Part shown: in pieces, positions 50,858 to 60,566 of the stretch
How positions within the stretch are numbered: position 1 is the first letter of the stretch
Layout: every line of letters begins with the position of its first letter
Source: Nonomuraea soli
GTDB lineage: Bacteria; Actinomycetota; Actinomycetes; Streptosporangiales; Streptosporangiaceae
Assembly (NCBI RefSeq): GCF_013761175.1
Contig: NZ_JACDUR010000003.1
Span: 434,001-498,000 of the forward strand
DNA: 64,000 nucleotides
Reading direction: 5' to 3'
Translations under genes and position numbers: made by a program
Notes under the pieces: generated by a model
The model's input: only the letters and a program-made list of their open reading frames with translations
Told to the model about the DNA's origin: nothing
The model's database searches: none

Positions 50858-52212
50858 CCGTCCTGGGCGGCCGCTACGTCCTGACCGCCCGCATCGCGCG
50901 GGGCGGCATGGGCGAGGTCTGGCGTGCCCGGGACGAACTCCTCGGCCGCGAGGTGGCCGTCAAGCTGCTGCACAAGGACGACCCGGCGTTCGTGGCGCGT
51001 TTCCGCAACGAGGCGCGCATCACCGCCGGGCTCACCGATCCGGGCATCGCGCAGGTCTTCGACTACGGCGAGCAGCACGACCTGGCCTACCTGATCATGG
51101 AGCTGGTCCACGGCGAGCCGCTGTCGGCGATCCTGGCCCGCAACTCCGTGCTCGGCCCCGAGGTCACCCTCGACATCGTGCACCAGAGCGCCAAGGCGCT
51201 GCACTCCGCCCACCAGGCGGGCATCATCCATCGCGACGTCAAGCCGGGCAACCTGCTCATCACGCCCGAGGGCACGATCAAGGTCACCGACTTCGGCATC
51301 GCCCGCTCGATGGAGGCGGCGTCGGTCACCATGACCGGCACCGTGCTCGGCACCGCGCAGTACGTCAGCCCCGAGCAGGCCCAGGGCCTGCCGCTCACCC
51401 CCGCCACCGACCTGTACTCCCTGGGCGTGGTGGCCTACGAGTGCCTGGCCGGCCGGGTGCCGTTCACCAGCGACAACCAGGTCGCCATCGCGCTGATGCA
51501 CCTGAACGAGACCCCGCCGCCGCTGGGCGTCGACGTGCCGGCGCCGCTGCGCGACCTGGTCATGCGGCTGCTGTCCAAGGATCCCGAGCGCCGGCCCGGC
51601 TCGGCGATGGAGCTGGCCGACCGCGCCTCCGTGCTGCGCCAGACGCTGGCGGGCACCGAGCGGGTCACTGAGCTCAGCATGCTGACCGACCCGTCGGGCT
51701 TCAGGATCGGCACCTACGGCGCCGCCCCGGCGACCTCGGTCCCCGAGACCCCTGCCACCCAGGCGTACGGCAGGACCCACGTGGGTACGCCGCCGCCTGC
51801 CGTACCGGAACGACGTTCGCGCAGGGGCCGGGCTGTGGTGTTCGCCACGATCGGATGCGCCGCGGCGGTCGGGCTCGGCGTGTGGGCGGCCAACACCTTC
51901 GAGGCGCAGCTCCCACCCACCGTCGCCGACCCGACGGGGACGGTGACGACCAAGCCGGTGAGCAAGCCCAGCAAGAAGAAGACGCCCACTCGCAAGCCGT
52001 CGCCTGTTCCGGTCATGCCGACGAAACCGGTAGCCTCACCGTCAGCTAGCGTTAGTACGACGAAGACTCCGACGAAGCCGACTGTGACACCGACCAGGAC
52101 TCCGACCCGAACCCCGACGCGCACACCAACCACAACCCCCACTTCGACACCAACCACAACCTCACCGTCAGGCTCGCCGGACCCAGGCGACACAAATCCG
52201 CCGGAAGGGTGA
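50854..52212 (+). CDS. pknA: Ser/Thr protein kinase PknA
   Basis: 452 aa. Kinase domain (1-270): glycine loop ARGGMGEVWRA, VAIK-type VAVKLLHKDD, catalytic loop IIHRDVKPGNLL, DFGIA and the APE-equivalent SPEQ. One helix (VVFATIGCAAAVGLGVWAA) near residue 330 is followed by a Thr/Pro/Lys-rich outer tail with TPTRTP repeats and no folded sensor domain. It phosphorylates division and wall proteins. The low-complexity tail at DNA level is a run of ACxCCG units. Confidence 0.95.
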   Translation: MTVLGGRYVLTARIARGGMGEVWRARDELLGREVAVKLLHKDDPAFVARFRNEARITAGLTDPGIAQVFDYGEQHDLAYLIMELVHGEPLSAILARNSVLGPEVTLDIVHQSAKALHSAHQAGIIHRDVKPGNLLITPEGTIKVTDFGIARSMEAASVTMTGTVLGTAQYVSPEQAQGLPLTPATDLYSLGVVAYECLAGRVPFTSDNQVAIALMHLNETPPPLGVDVPAPLRDLVMRLLSKDPERRPGSAMELADRASVLRQTLAGTERVTELSMLTDPSGFRIGTYGAAPATSVPETPATQAYGRTHVGTPPPAVPERRSRRGRAVVFATIGCAAAVGLGVWAANTFEAQLPPTVADPTGTVTTKPVSKPSKKKTPTRKPSPVPVMPTKPVASPSASVSTTKTPTKPTVTPTRTPTRTPTRTPTTTPTSTPTTTSPSGSPDPGDTNPPEG

Positions 52213-52295
52213 GACGTGATGAGTCGCGGGGTCGATGATGGACACCGGTGCGTCAGGCCGGTAACCAAGATGAACGGTAAGGGACAGTGCAGGAA

Positions 52296-54152
<1,857 letters not shown>

Positions 54153-54163
54153 TCATGACGCGA

Positions 54164-54195
54164 AAGGGCCCCAGCTCGGACGAGCCGGGGCCCTT
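54164..54195 (+). terminator. terminator of the kinase operon
   Basis: AAGGGCCCC-A-GCTC pairs with GAGC-C-GGGGCCCTT (one mismatch) 11 bp after the pknB stop. Confidence 0.85.
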
Positions 54196-54215
54196 CGCCT
54201 TGTGCACGAATGGAA

Positions 54216-54254
54216 GAACGTCCCCGCCGCTCGGGGGCAACGGCGGGGACGTTC
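54216..54254 (-). terminator. terminator of the pabA operon
   Basis: GAACGTCCCCGCCG and CGGCGGGGACGTTC form a perfect 14-bp stem with an 11-nt loop, 30 bp after the pabA stop on the minus strand. It stands back to back with the kinase-operon terminator. Confidence 0.85.
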
Positions 54255-54284
54255 ATCAGTGATTCGTCGGCCGCCGCCGACGTG

Positions 54285-54860
54285 TTACACGAGCGTTCTG
54301 AGCCAGTTCTCCAGGAGCTGGTCGCCGTGTTCCGACAGAACGGACTCGGGGTGGAACTGCACGCCCTCCACGGGCGCGCTGCGGTGGCGCAGGCCCATCA
54401 CGACCCCGTCGGGGGTGCTCGCGCTCACCTCGAGCTCCTGAGGCACGCTGTCGGGCCGTACGGCAAGCGAGTGGTAGCGCGTCATCCGCACCGGCGACGG
54501 CAGGTCGCGGAAGACGCCGCGGCCGTCGTGGGAGATCGGGCTCGTCCTGCCGTGCACGAGTTCCGGCGCCGTGGTGACGATGCCTCCGAGCGCCACCGCG
54601 ATGGCCTGGTGGCCGAGGCAGACGCCCAGGAGCGGCAGGTCGCGCTCGATGGCGTGGTGGACCAGCGGGACGCTGACCCCGGCCGCCTCCGGGGTGCCGG
54701 GGCCGGGGCTGACGAGCACGCCGTCGAAGCCGTCGGCGTCGTCGACGCGCACCACGTCGCGCGGCCTGACGTCGCACTCGGCGCCGAGCCTGCGGCAGTA
54801 CTGCACGATCGTGTGGACGAAGCTGTCGTGGTTGTCCACAACCAGGACGCGGGGCTTCAC
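54285..54860 (-). CDS. pabA: glutamine amidotransferase, aminodeoxychorismate/anthranilate synthase component II
   Basis: A 191-aa class I glutamine amidotransferase that supplies ammonia to chorismate for folate or tryptophan synthesis. LVVDNHDSFVHTIVQY, SPGPGTP, the nucleophile Cys in LLGVCLGHQAIA, and the catalytic His/Glu in FHPESV are all present. Its position next to pknB matches the pabA/trpG-like gene of other actinobacteria. GTG start overlaps the stop of the small upstream gene. Confidence 0.92.
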   Translation of the reverse strand: MKPRVLVVDNHDSFVHTIVQYCRRLGAECDVRPRDVVRVDDADGFDGVLVSPGPGTPEAAGVSVPLVHHAIERDLPLLGVCLGHQAIAVALGGIVTTAPELVHGRTSPISHDGRGVFRDLPSPVRMTRYHSLAVRPDSVPQELEVSASTPDGVVMGLRHRSAPVEGVQFHPESVLSEHGDQLLENWLRTLV

Positions 54861-55015
54861 TTCTGTACGGTCACCTCATCGAGCGCCACGCTCGGTTCGA
54901 GCAGGGGGAAGACGAAGTACCAGAGTACGGCCGACGCCGCCGCGACCAGCGCGGTGGCCGTCAGCAGGCGCACGCCGAGCCCTCCCGGCAACATCCGCCA
55001 CAACCACGCGTACAT
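54857..55015 (-). CDS. 52-aa single-pass membrane protein
   Basis: ATG 55015 begins MYAWLWRMLPGGLGVRLL, followed by one helix (TATALVAAASAVLWYFVFPLL) and the tail EPSVALDEVTVQK. It is coupled on both sides: TGATG with the sortase gene, GTGA with pabA. Similar tiny proteins ending in this way sit at the same place in related genomes. Function unknown. Confidence 0.8.
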   Translation of the reverse strand: MYAWLWRMLPGGLGVRLLTATALVAAASAVLWYFVFPLLEPSVALDEVTVQK

Positions 55016-55629
55016 CAGACCTCCCTGGGCTCGGTGGATTTGAGCACGCCGTAGACGATGAGCCGTTGCTCGGCGGAGTACTCCGGGTGGCAGGTCGACA
55101 GCGTGATCGTGGGGCGGATGGGCCGGATATCCGGCTTGTGGGGCACCGGCGCCAGGACGTCGATCTCGTCGGGCATCACGACCTCCTGCGAGGTGACCCG
55201 GTAGACGTAGCGGGCCTCGCGCGCCTCGACCACGATCTCGTCGTCGCGCTCCAGCTCGTCGATGCGGTTGAAGGGCGCGGCATAGGTGGTGCGGTGCCCC
55301 GAGAGCACGAAGTTGCCCACCTCGCCCGGCAGGGCCGTGCCCGGGTAGTGGCCGGGGCCGCGCTTGAGATTCTCGTGGTCGACACCCTCGACCACGGCGT
55401 ACTGGTAGTCGCGGCCCAGGCGCGGGATACGCAGCAGGGCGACGGCCTTGCCGATTTTGAGCTTCTCCTTCTCCTTCTTCTGCGGGGCGGCCTTCAGCTC
55501 CTCCTGCAGGCTCGCCTGATGGCGCAGGGTGTAGGAGCTGGTGCCCCAGAGCAGGTAGGCGCAGAAGAGAAGCAGCACCAGCCCCGCCGTGATGCTGAGC
55601 TCGCCGAATGTACGCAGCAGTGCTCTCAC
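55015..55629 (-). CDS. class E sortase
   Basis: About 204 aa. One N-terminal helix, a Lys/Glu-rich linker, then a sortase barrel with the catalytic His in LSGHRTTYA, Cys in LSTCHPEYS and Arg in EQRLIVYG. It attaches LAXTG-type proteins to peptidoglycan. GTG 55629 is chosen because a TACGCT hexamer sits about 8 nt upstream (a leaderless mRNA is possible); GTG 55659 would add ten residues. Confidence 0.9.
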   Translation of the reverse strand: MRALLRTFGELSITAGLVLLLFCAYLLWGTSSYTLRHQASLQEELKAAPQKKEKEKLKIGKAVALLRIPRLGRDYQYAVVEGVDHENLKRGPGHYPGTALPGEVGNFVLSGHRTTYAAPFNRIDELERDDEIVVEAREARYVYRVTSQEVVMPDEIDVLAPVPHKPDIRPIRPTITLSTCHPEYSAEQRLIVYGVLKSTEPREV

Positions 55630-55757
55630 GCGATTCAGCGTAGGTCTAGGGATCGCCACGACATGCGCAGGGCGACTATCCTTGGCCAGGCTTCAACTAC
55701 GCTTAACAAAGAGCCTGTGGACGATCCGGATGCCCAGGCGCTCAGCAGGAGTTTCCC

Positions 55758-56015
55758 GTGCCTAAGTCCAATGCTCGCAAGAAGGCGGTATACACCCCGC
55801 CGCAGAAGGCCAAAGAGGTCAAGCTCAGCCCCCGCTGGCTCGCACCGACCATGGTCGCCTCATGGATCATCGGCATCCTGTGGATCGCGGTGTTCTACAT
55901 CACGAACGTCGCCGGGGTGGATGTACCTTTCATGACCGATCTGCAGAACTGGAACCTCGGCATCGGGTTTGCTTTCATCATCTTCGGTGTGGTGCTTTCC
56001 ACCCGCTGGCGTTAG
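55758..56015 (+). CDS. crgA: cell division protein CrgA
   Basis: 85 aa. A basic N-terminus (MPKSNARKKAVYTPPQKAKE) and two helices (APTMVASWIIGILWIAVFY and NLGIGFAFIIFGVVLS) ending STRWR. CrgA recruits divisome proteins and, in Streptomyces, times septation. GTG 55758 has AGGAG upstream. It is divergent from the sortase operon. Confidence 0.95.
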   Translation: MPKSNARKKAVYTPPQKAKEVKLSPRWLAPTMVASWIIGILWIAVFYITNVAGVDVPFMTDLQNWNLGIGFAFIIFGVVLSTRWR

Positions 56016-56018
56016 TTC

Positions 56019-56039
56019 TTTCCACAGTCTTTTCCACAG
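56019..56039 (+). repeat. two TTTCCACAG copies, 12 bp apart
   Basis: TTTCCACAG at 56019-56027 and 56031-56039, in the 34 bp between the convergent crgA and rhomboid stops. They resemble weak DnaA boxes. Confidence 0.4.
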
Positions 56040-56049
56040 CCTGGGGATG

Positions 56050-56916
56050 TCAGAGCGAGAACTGTGCGCTTCTGATCGCGACCAGGATGACGAGGACGGC
56101 CAGAACCCCCACGATCGCGGCGACCTGCACCAGGGAGCGGCTCTTCTTGGGGGCATAGGCCAGGGCGGCTGAGACGACCGCGCCCGTGGCCAGGCCGCCC
56201 AGGTGAGCGGTCCAGCTCAGCATGGTGCCGCCGAAGACTCCGGGAATGATCCACGGCAGGAACGTGATCGCCAGGTTGATGGCGATGAGCACGACCACGC
56301 CCCGCACATCCATGTTCAGCTTGCGCCCCACCACGAAGACGGCCGCGAACAGGCCGTAGACGGCTCCGGAGGCGCCCACGCTCCACGTGTTGGGCGCGTC
56401 GAGCCAGTAGGCCAGCGTGCTGCCGCCCAGCGCGCTGAGCAGGTACAGCGCGGCGAAGCGCCAGTGGCCGAAGGCCCGCTCCAGGTAGGGCCCGATGGCC
56501 CAGAGGGCGTAGCCGTTGAACAGGATGTGGATGAACCCGAAGTGCAGGAACGCGCTGGTGATCAGGCGGTAGTACTGCCCGAGCCCGACCACGGCCAGCG
56601 GGTTCATCGCCAGCTCGGCGGTCAGCCGGTCGTTGGTGAGGTACTGCCCGGCGAACATCAGGGCGATGAGACCCAGGATCGTGTAGGTCACCACCGGCTT
56701 GGCGACCACGGCGCCACCGAAGGTCGAGCGCGCCTGCCGTACGGACTTGTTGCCCTGGGCGACGCACTCGGGGCACTGGAAGCCCACGGAGGCGTTCTGC
56801 ATGCAGTCGGGGCAGATGGGGCGGTTGCAGCGCTGGCAGCGCACCCAGGTCTCCCGATCGTTGTGACGGTAACAGGTGGGTACCGTCTCGGAAGGCTGGG
56901 AAGGCTGGCTCGTCAT
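56050..56916 (-). CDS. rhomboid-family intramembrane serine protease with N-terminal zinc finger
   Basis: 288 aa. The N-terminal 60 residues carry a B-box-like zinc finger (CYRHNDRETWVRCQRC, CPDC and CPEC). The rhomboid core has about seven helices, with RLITSAFLHFGFIHILFNGYAL, catalytic Ser in GASGAVYG and catalytic His in AHLGGLATG. Substrates unknown. It stands between crgA and ppiA, as in related genomes. Confidence 0.93.
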   Translation of the reverse strand: MTSQPSQPSETVPTCYRHNDRETWVRCQRCNRPICPDCMQNASVGFQCPECVAQGNKSVRQARSTFGGAVVAKPVVTYTILGLIALMFAGQYLTNDRLTAELAMNPLAVVGLGQYYRLITSAFLHFGFIHILFNGYALWAIGPYLERAFGHWRFAALYLLSALGGSTLAYWLDAPNTWSVGASGAVYGLFAAVFVVGRKLNMDVRGVVVLIAINLAITFLPWIIPGVFGGTMLSWTAHLGGLATGAVVSAALAYAPKKSRSLVQVAAIVGVLAVLVILVAIRSAQFSL

Positions 56917-56964
56917 ACGAGCCAGCCTAAAACCCCAGGGCTCATGGTGGAGCCAGGCGACGAC

Positions 56965-57501
56965 TCAGGCGGGAACGCGGTCGATCGTGACCTTCTCGAT
57001 CACCACGTCCTGCACCGGGCGGTCGCGGCGGTCGGTGGCCGTCTTGGCGATCGAGTCGACCACGTCGCGGCCCTCGATGACCTCACCGAAGATGGTGTGG
57101 CCCTGGTTGAGGTGCGGCGTGGCTCCCACGGTGATGAAGAACTGCGAGCCGTTGGTGCCCTTGCCGAACCGCTTGCCCGCGTTGGCCATGGCCAGCAGGT
57201 AGGGGCGGTTGAAGTTGTTCTGGGCGTGGATCTCGTCGTCGAAGTCGTAGCCGGGGCCGCCGATGCCCTGTCCGAGCGGGTCGCCGCCCTGGATCATGAA
57301 GCCACTGATGACGCGGTGGAAGACCGTGCCGTCGTAGAGCGGGTCGTTGGTCTTGGCGCCGGTGCCCGGGTGGGTCCATTCGCGCGTGCCCTCGGCCAGC
57401 TCGACGAAGTTCGCGACGGTCGTCGGAGCGAGATCGGGCATGAGCTTGATCCGGATGAGACCGTGATTTGTCTGAAGGTTTGCGATCAGCTTCTCAGCCA
57501 C
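56965..57501 (-). CDS. ppiA: cyclophilin-type peptidyl-prolyl isomerase
   Basis: 178 aa, cytoplasmic. FHRVISGFMIQGGDP, NGSQFFITVGATPHLNQGHTIFGEV and the catalytic Arg are conserved. GTG start. In mycobacteria ppiA also lies near crgA and the rhomboid gene. It accelerates proline isomerisation during folding. Confidence 0.95.
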   Translation of the reverse strand: MAEKLIANLQTNHGLIRIKLMPDLAPTTVANFVELAEGTREWTHPGTGAKTNDPLYDGTVFHRVISGFMIQGGDPLGQGIGGPGYDFDDEIHAQNNFNRPYLLAMANAGKRFGKGTNGSQFFITVGATPHLNQGHTIFGEVIEGRDVVDSIAKTATDRRDRPVQDVVIEKVTIDRVPA

Positions 57502-57646
57502 GTGGAAGCCGCCCCCTCTGCGATTTGTCCAGGTGTATTAACTATGGCCCTTGGGGCTCTAGAGCATCCTCCCACGTCTGTGGATGATTGAGCCGCCTTC
57601 TTCCGGGAAGGTCACGTGCGGGGCCCCAACGACAGGGGAGGTTGTC

Positions 57647-58144
57647 GTGTCCCTGACACTCAGAAAGCGCCGCGTGATCGTTGAAGTACCGAACACGTGG
57701 ATGGGCCGCATGAAGGCCCAGGCCGTACGAGCCGGAGATCGGCTCGGGCCAATGGCGGGACAGGCCAAGGATATGGCCGCGCACCGCTTCGAGGATGCCC
57801 GTTACTGGGCCGCTCCTCGGCTCGAGGATGCCGCCCAGCGGCTTGAGAAGGACCTCGCGCCGAGGGTCAGCGCCATGCTGGCCGACGCGGCCAAGAAGGT
57901 CGACCCGACGCCGGCGCGTTCGCGCAGGTGGCCGGTCGCGGTCCTCGTGACCGGGGTCGCGCTGGGAGCGATGGGCTACATGTTCTACCGTCGCAACGCC
58001 CAGCAGTGGACCGACCACATGAAGGACTCGGCCGCCGATGCCTCGCGGTGGGTCAGCGACAAGGCTGACCAGACCGCCGGCAAGGCGAACCAGTTGGCGG
58101 ACAAGGTGTCCGACAAGGCCGACGAGGCGTCCAAGAAGTACTAG
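57647..58144 (+). CDS. membrane-anchored helical protein (DUF5324-like)
   Basis: 165 aa. A long amphipathic N-terminal part (RKRRVIVEVPNTWMGRMKAQAVRAG and later AAPRLEDAAQRLEKDLAPRVS), one helix (WPVAVLVTGVALGAMGYMFY) at about 105-125, then a Lys/Ala/Asp tail with repeated DKADQ/DKVSDKADE units like apolipoprotein or LEA helices. GTG 57647 follows GGGGAGG. Streptomyces has a similar gene (DUF5324) beside crgA/ppiA. Role unknown. Confidence 0.75.
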   Translation: MSLTLRKRRVIVEVPNTWMGRMKAQAVRAGDRLGPMAGQAKDMAAHRFEDARYWAAPRLEDAAQRLEKDLAPRVSAMLADAAKKVDPTPARSRRWPVAVLVTGVALGAMGYMFYRRNAQQWTDHMKDSAADASRWVSDKADQTAGKANQLADKVSDKADEASKKY

Positions 58145-58150
58145 CGCGTT

Positions 58151-58184
58151 CGAAGCCCCCGGGGTGCGCATCCCGGGGGCTTCG
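58151..58184 (+). terminator. 13-bp-stem terminator
   Basis: CGAAGCCCCCGGG pairs perfectly with CCCGGGGGCTTCG around an 8-nt loop, 6 bp after the DUF5324-like stop. Confidence 0.85.
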
Positions 58185-58193
58185 GCGTCCGCG

Positions 58194-58229
58194 TTGACGT
58201 ATAACCAAGCGCTTGCTACAACCTAGCAA
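58194..58229 (+). promoter_or_regulatory. leaderless promoter with CAAGCGCTTG operator in its spacer
   Basis: TTGACG (58194-58199), a 17-bp spacer and TACAAC (58217-58222) form a good vegetative promoter whose +1 would be the A of the ATG at 58229. The spacer contains the perfect palindrome CAAGCGCTTG (58206-58215), a typical TetR-type half-site pair. No TetR gene is adjacent. Confidence 0.65.
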
Positions 58230-59299
58230 TGACGCTGTCACCCCTCGACGACTTCCCCGTCCATCAGGCGCCCCAGGTCATGCGGCACGTCGCGACCTCC
58301 GATCGCAACTTCTACGACCGCTACTACTTCAACTGCTTCTCGCCCGACGAGGAGCTGATGCTCATCATCGGGCTGGGGCAGTATCCCAACCTCGGGGTCA
58401 CCGACGCCTTCGCGTGCGTACGGCACGGCGACATCCACCGGGTGGTGCGCGCCTCCCGCGAGCTCGGCGAGGACAGGATGGACACCTCGGTGGGGCCCTT
58501 CCGGGTCGAGGTGATCGAAGGACTCAAGCGGCTGCGGGTGGTGCTCGACGACAACGCGCATGAGCTCTCCTTCGACCTGAGCTGGGAGGGCACGGTCCCG
58601 GCGACCCTGGAGCCGCGGCACTTCGTGCGATGGCAGGAGCGGGTGATCTTCGATTCGATGCGGATGGCGCAGACAGGGCGCTGGTCCGGACATATCAGGA
58701 TCGGTTCGACGGAGATCCCCGTCACCCCCGGCACCTGGCAGGGCACCCGCGACCGGTCCTGGGGCATCCGCCCCGTCGGCGAGCCCGAGCCCGCCGGCAT
58801 CCAGGCCAAGAACGCGGGCACGTTCTACTGGCTCTACGCGCCCATGCAGTTCGAGGACCACGCGATCCTCTGCATCATCCAGGAGGACGAGCACGGCCGC
58901 CGGGTGCTGGAGGAGGCCACGCGCGTCTGGAGCGACGGCCGCGAGGAGTTCCTCGGCCGGCCGGAGTACCACCCGGTCTACGCGCCCGGCACCCGTGACG
59001 TCGAGCACGCGGTGGTGAGCTTCAGCCCACCCCGCGGCAAGCCCTTCGACGTGCACTGCACCCCGGTCCTGCCGGTCCACCTCATGGTGGGCACCGGCTA
59101 TGGCCTGGAACCGGACTGGAAGCACGGCATGTACCAGGGGCCGGGTCCCGTCGTGCAGGGCGTGACGTACACGCTGCCTGAGGACTCGGCCCGGATGTGG
59201 GGCATGGTCGACGCCATGGGGCGCTTCGAGTACGACGGGAAGGTGGGGTACGGCCTGTACGAATACTGGGCCCTGGGGCCGCACCCCTCCTTCGGCTGA
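58229..59299 (+). CDS. lipocalin-superfamily-like protein (DUF7064/7065 or CrtC/AttH type)
   Basis: A 356-aa soluble β-rich protein. Aromatic strands and motifs such as FYDRYYFNCFSPDEELMLIIGLG, GTWQGTRDRSWGIRPVGEPEP, FYWLYAPMQFEDHAI and GRRVLEEATRVW resemble two tandem lipocalin-like sheets as in CrtC/AttH hydratases and DUF7064-type proteins. DRSWGIR is the best landmark. Homologues often sit with lipid, steroid or CoA-ester catabolism genes. The promoter palindrome would put it under a TetR regulator. The actual substrate is not known. Confidence 0.65.
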   Translation: MTLSPLDDFPVHQAPQVMRHVATSDRNFYDRYYFNCFSPDEELMLIIGLGQYPNLGVTDAFACVRHGDIHRVVRASRELGEDRMDTSVGPFRVEVIEGLKRLRVVLDDNAHELSFDLSWEGTVPATLEPRHFVRWQERVIFDSMRMAQTGRWSGHIRIGSTEIPVTPGTWQGTRDRSWGIRPVGEPEPAGIQAKNAGTFYWLYAPMQFEDHAILCIIQEDEHGRRVLEEATRVWSDGREEFLGRPEYHPVYAPGTRDVEHAVVSFSPPRGKPFDVHCTPVLPVHLMVGTGYGLEPDWKHGMYQGPGPVVQGVTYTLPEDSARMWGMVDAMGRFEYDGKVGYGLYEYWALGPHPSFG

Positions 59300-59303
59300 G
59301 CCC

Positions 59304-59774
59304 CTAGGCGGGCCTGCAGGCGATCGTCAGCGCGCCCTCGGGCGCCTTGTCCGGGTCGATGACGATCGGCTTGCCGTCCTTGTCCACGGGCGGCTCGGCG
59401 GGAACGGCGTGCGCCGTCGGCCCGTCCGCGGCCACACCTGCCGCCGCGGCGTGCGACTCGCCCTCCTCCAGCGGCTTGGCGGGAACCGCCTCGCCGCCGT
59501 CCCTGAGCCTGATCTCGCCCTTGACGGTCTCCCCGCCGGGCACGGGCTGGGCCTCGGCGGCCCTGGTGACCATCACCTCGCCCTTGCCGTCCTGGAACGT
59601 CACCGGAACGCCCGGCTTGACCTCGAACTTCTGGCCGTCGCCCGTCTCGCAGACGATGACCCCCTCCGTGCCGGCCGGCCCAGGAGCCGGGTCGGCCATG
59701 GCCGACCCGGACAGGCCGGTCATGGCCAGGAGCGCCACCGCCCCGGCGAGCAGCGCCACACGTCCCTTACGCAT
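59304..59774 (-). CDS. secreted acidic protein of unknown function
   Basis: 156 aa. A signal peptide (MRKGRVALLAGAVALLAMTGLSGSAMA), then a Pro/Gly/Glu-rich mature part with VCETGDGQKFEVKPGVPVTF and a late Cys (LTIACRPA), so one disulphide is possible. GAGG precedes the ATG. It is divergent from the response regulator and could be part of its regulon. No family recognised. Confidence 0.7.
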   Translation of the reverse strand: MRKGRVALLAGAVALLAMTGLSGSAMADPAPGPAGTEGVIVCETGDGQKFEVKPGVPVTFQDGKGEVMVTRAAEAQPVPGGETVKGEIRLRDGGEAVPAKPLEEGESHAAAAGVAADGPTAHAVPAEPPVDKDGKPIVIDPDKAPEGALTIACRPA

Positions 59775-59894
59775 TGGTCCTCCCTGTGGTTCTCGGATGA
59801 CCACGAGGCTGGCCGAGCCGACCTGAAGCGAGCCTGAACGTCCCAAAAATGATCTTCAGGTTCCCTTTAGGTACGATCAGGCACCCTTGACGAC

Positions 59895-60566
59895 GTGCGA
59901 GTGCTCCTGGTTGAAGACGAAGAACGCCTGGCCCAGCTGATCAAGGACGGGCTGGCAGGCGAGGGATTCGCGGTGGACGTCGCGCACGACGGGCGGGACG
60001 GCCTGTGGCTGGCGACCGAGAACCCCTACGACGTGATCGTGCTGGACGTGATGTTGCCGCGCATGAACGGCTACACCGTCTGCGCGCGGCTGCGCGACGC
60101 GGGCAACTGGACGCCGATCATGATGCTCACCGCCAAGGACGGCGTCTACGACGAGGCCGAGGCTCTCGACACCGGCGCGGACGACTACCTGGCCAAGCCC
60201 TTCTCCTACGTGGTGCTTCTGGCCAGGCTCAGGGCCCTGGTACGGCGGGGCGGACGGGAACGGCCCGTCTCCATCACCGTCGGCGACCTGGTCATCGACC
60301 CCGCGGGCATCCGCTGCCATCGCGGCGAGACCGAGATCTCGCTGACGCCCAAGGAGTTCGCCGTGCTGCACGGGCTGGCCCGGCGCGCCGGGGAGGTGGT
60401 GTCCAAGAGCGAACTGCTCGCGCAGGCCTGGGACTTCTCCTACGACGGCGATCCGAACATCGTCGAGGTCTACATCAGCGCGCTCCGCCGCAAGATCGAC
60501 CAGCCGTTCGGGCGCACCTCGCTGGTGACCGTACGCGGCGCCGGATACCGGCTGGAGGCGGTGTGA
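59895..60566 (+). CDS. OmpR-family response regulator
   Basis: 223 aa. Receiver: VLLVEDEERLAQLI, phospho-Asp in VIVLDVMLPRMNGY, Lys in LAKPFS. Winged helix: LTPKEFAVLHGLARRAGEVVSK and EVYISALRRKIDQPF. The GTG of its kinase overlaps the last codon (GTGTGA). It is similar to PrrA/MtrA/CutR-type regulators; the signal is unknown. Confidence 0.93.
   Translation: MRVLLVEDEERLAQLIKDGLAGEGFAVDVAHDGRDGLWLATENPYDVIVLDVMLPRMNGYTVCARLRDAGNWTPIMMLTAKDGVYDEAEALDTGADDYLAKPFSYVVLLARLRALVRRGGRERPVSITVGDLVIDPAGIRCHRGETEISLTPKEFAVLHGLARRAGEVVSKSELLAQAWDFSYDGDPNIVEVYISALRRKIDQPFGRTSLVTVRGAGYRLEAV

Noticed and set aside
54832-54840. TTGTCCACA, a perfect DnaA box
   Set aside because: It lies inside pabA and encodes the conserved V-D-N of the amidotransferase start, so coding constraint explains it.
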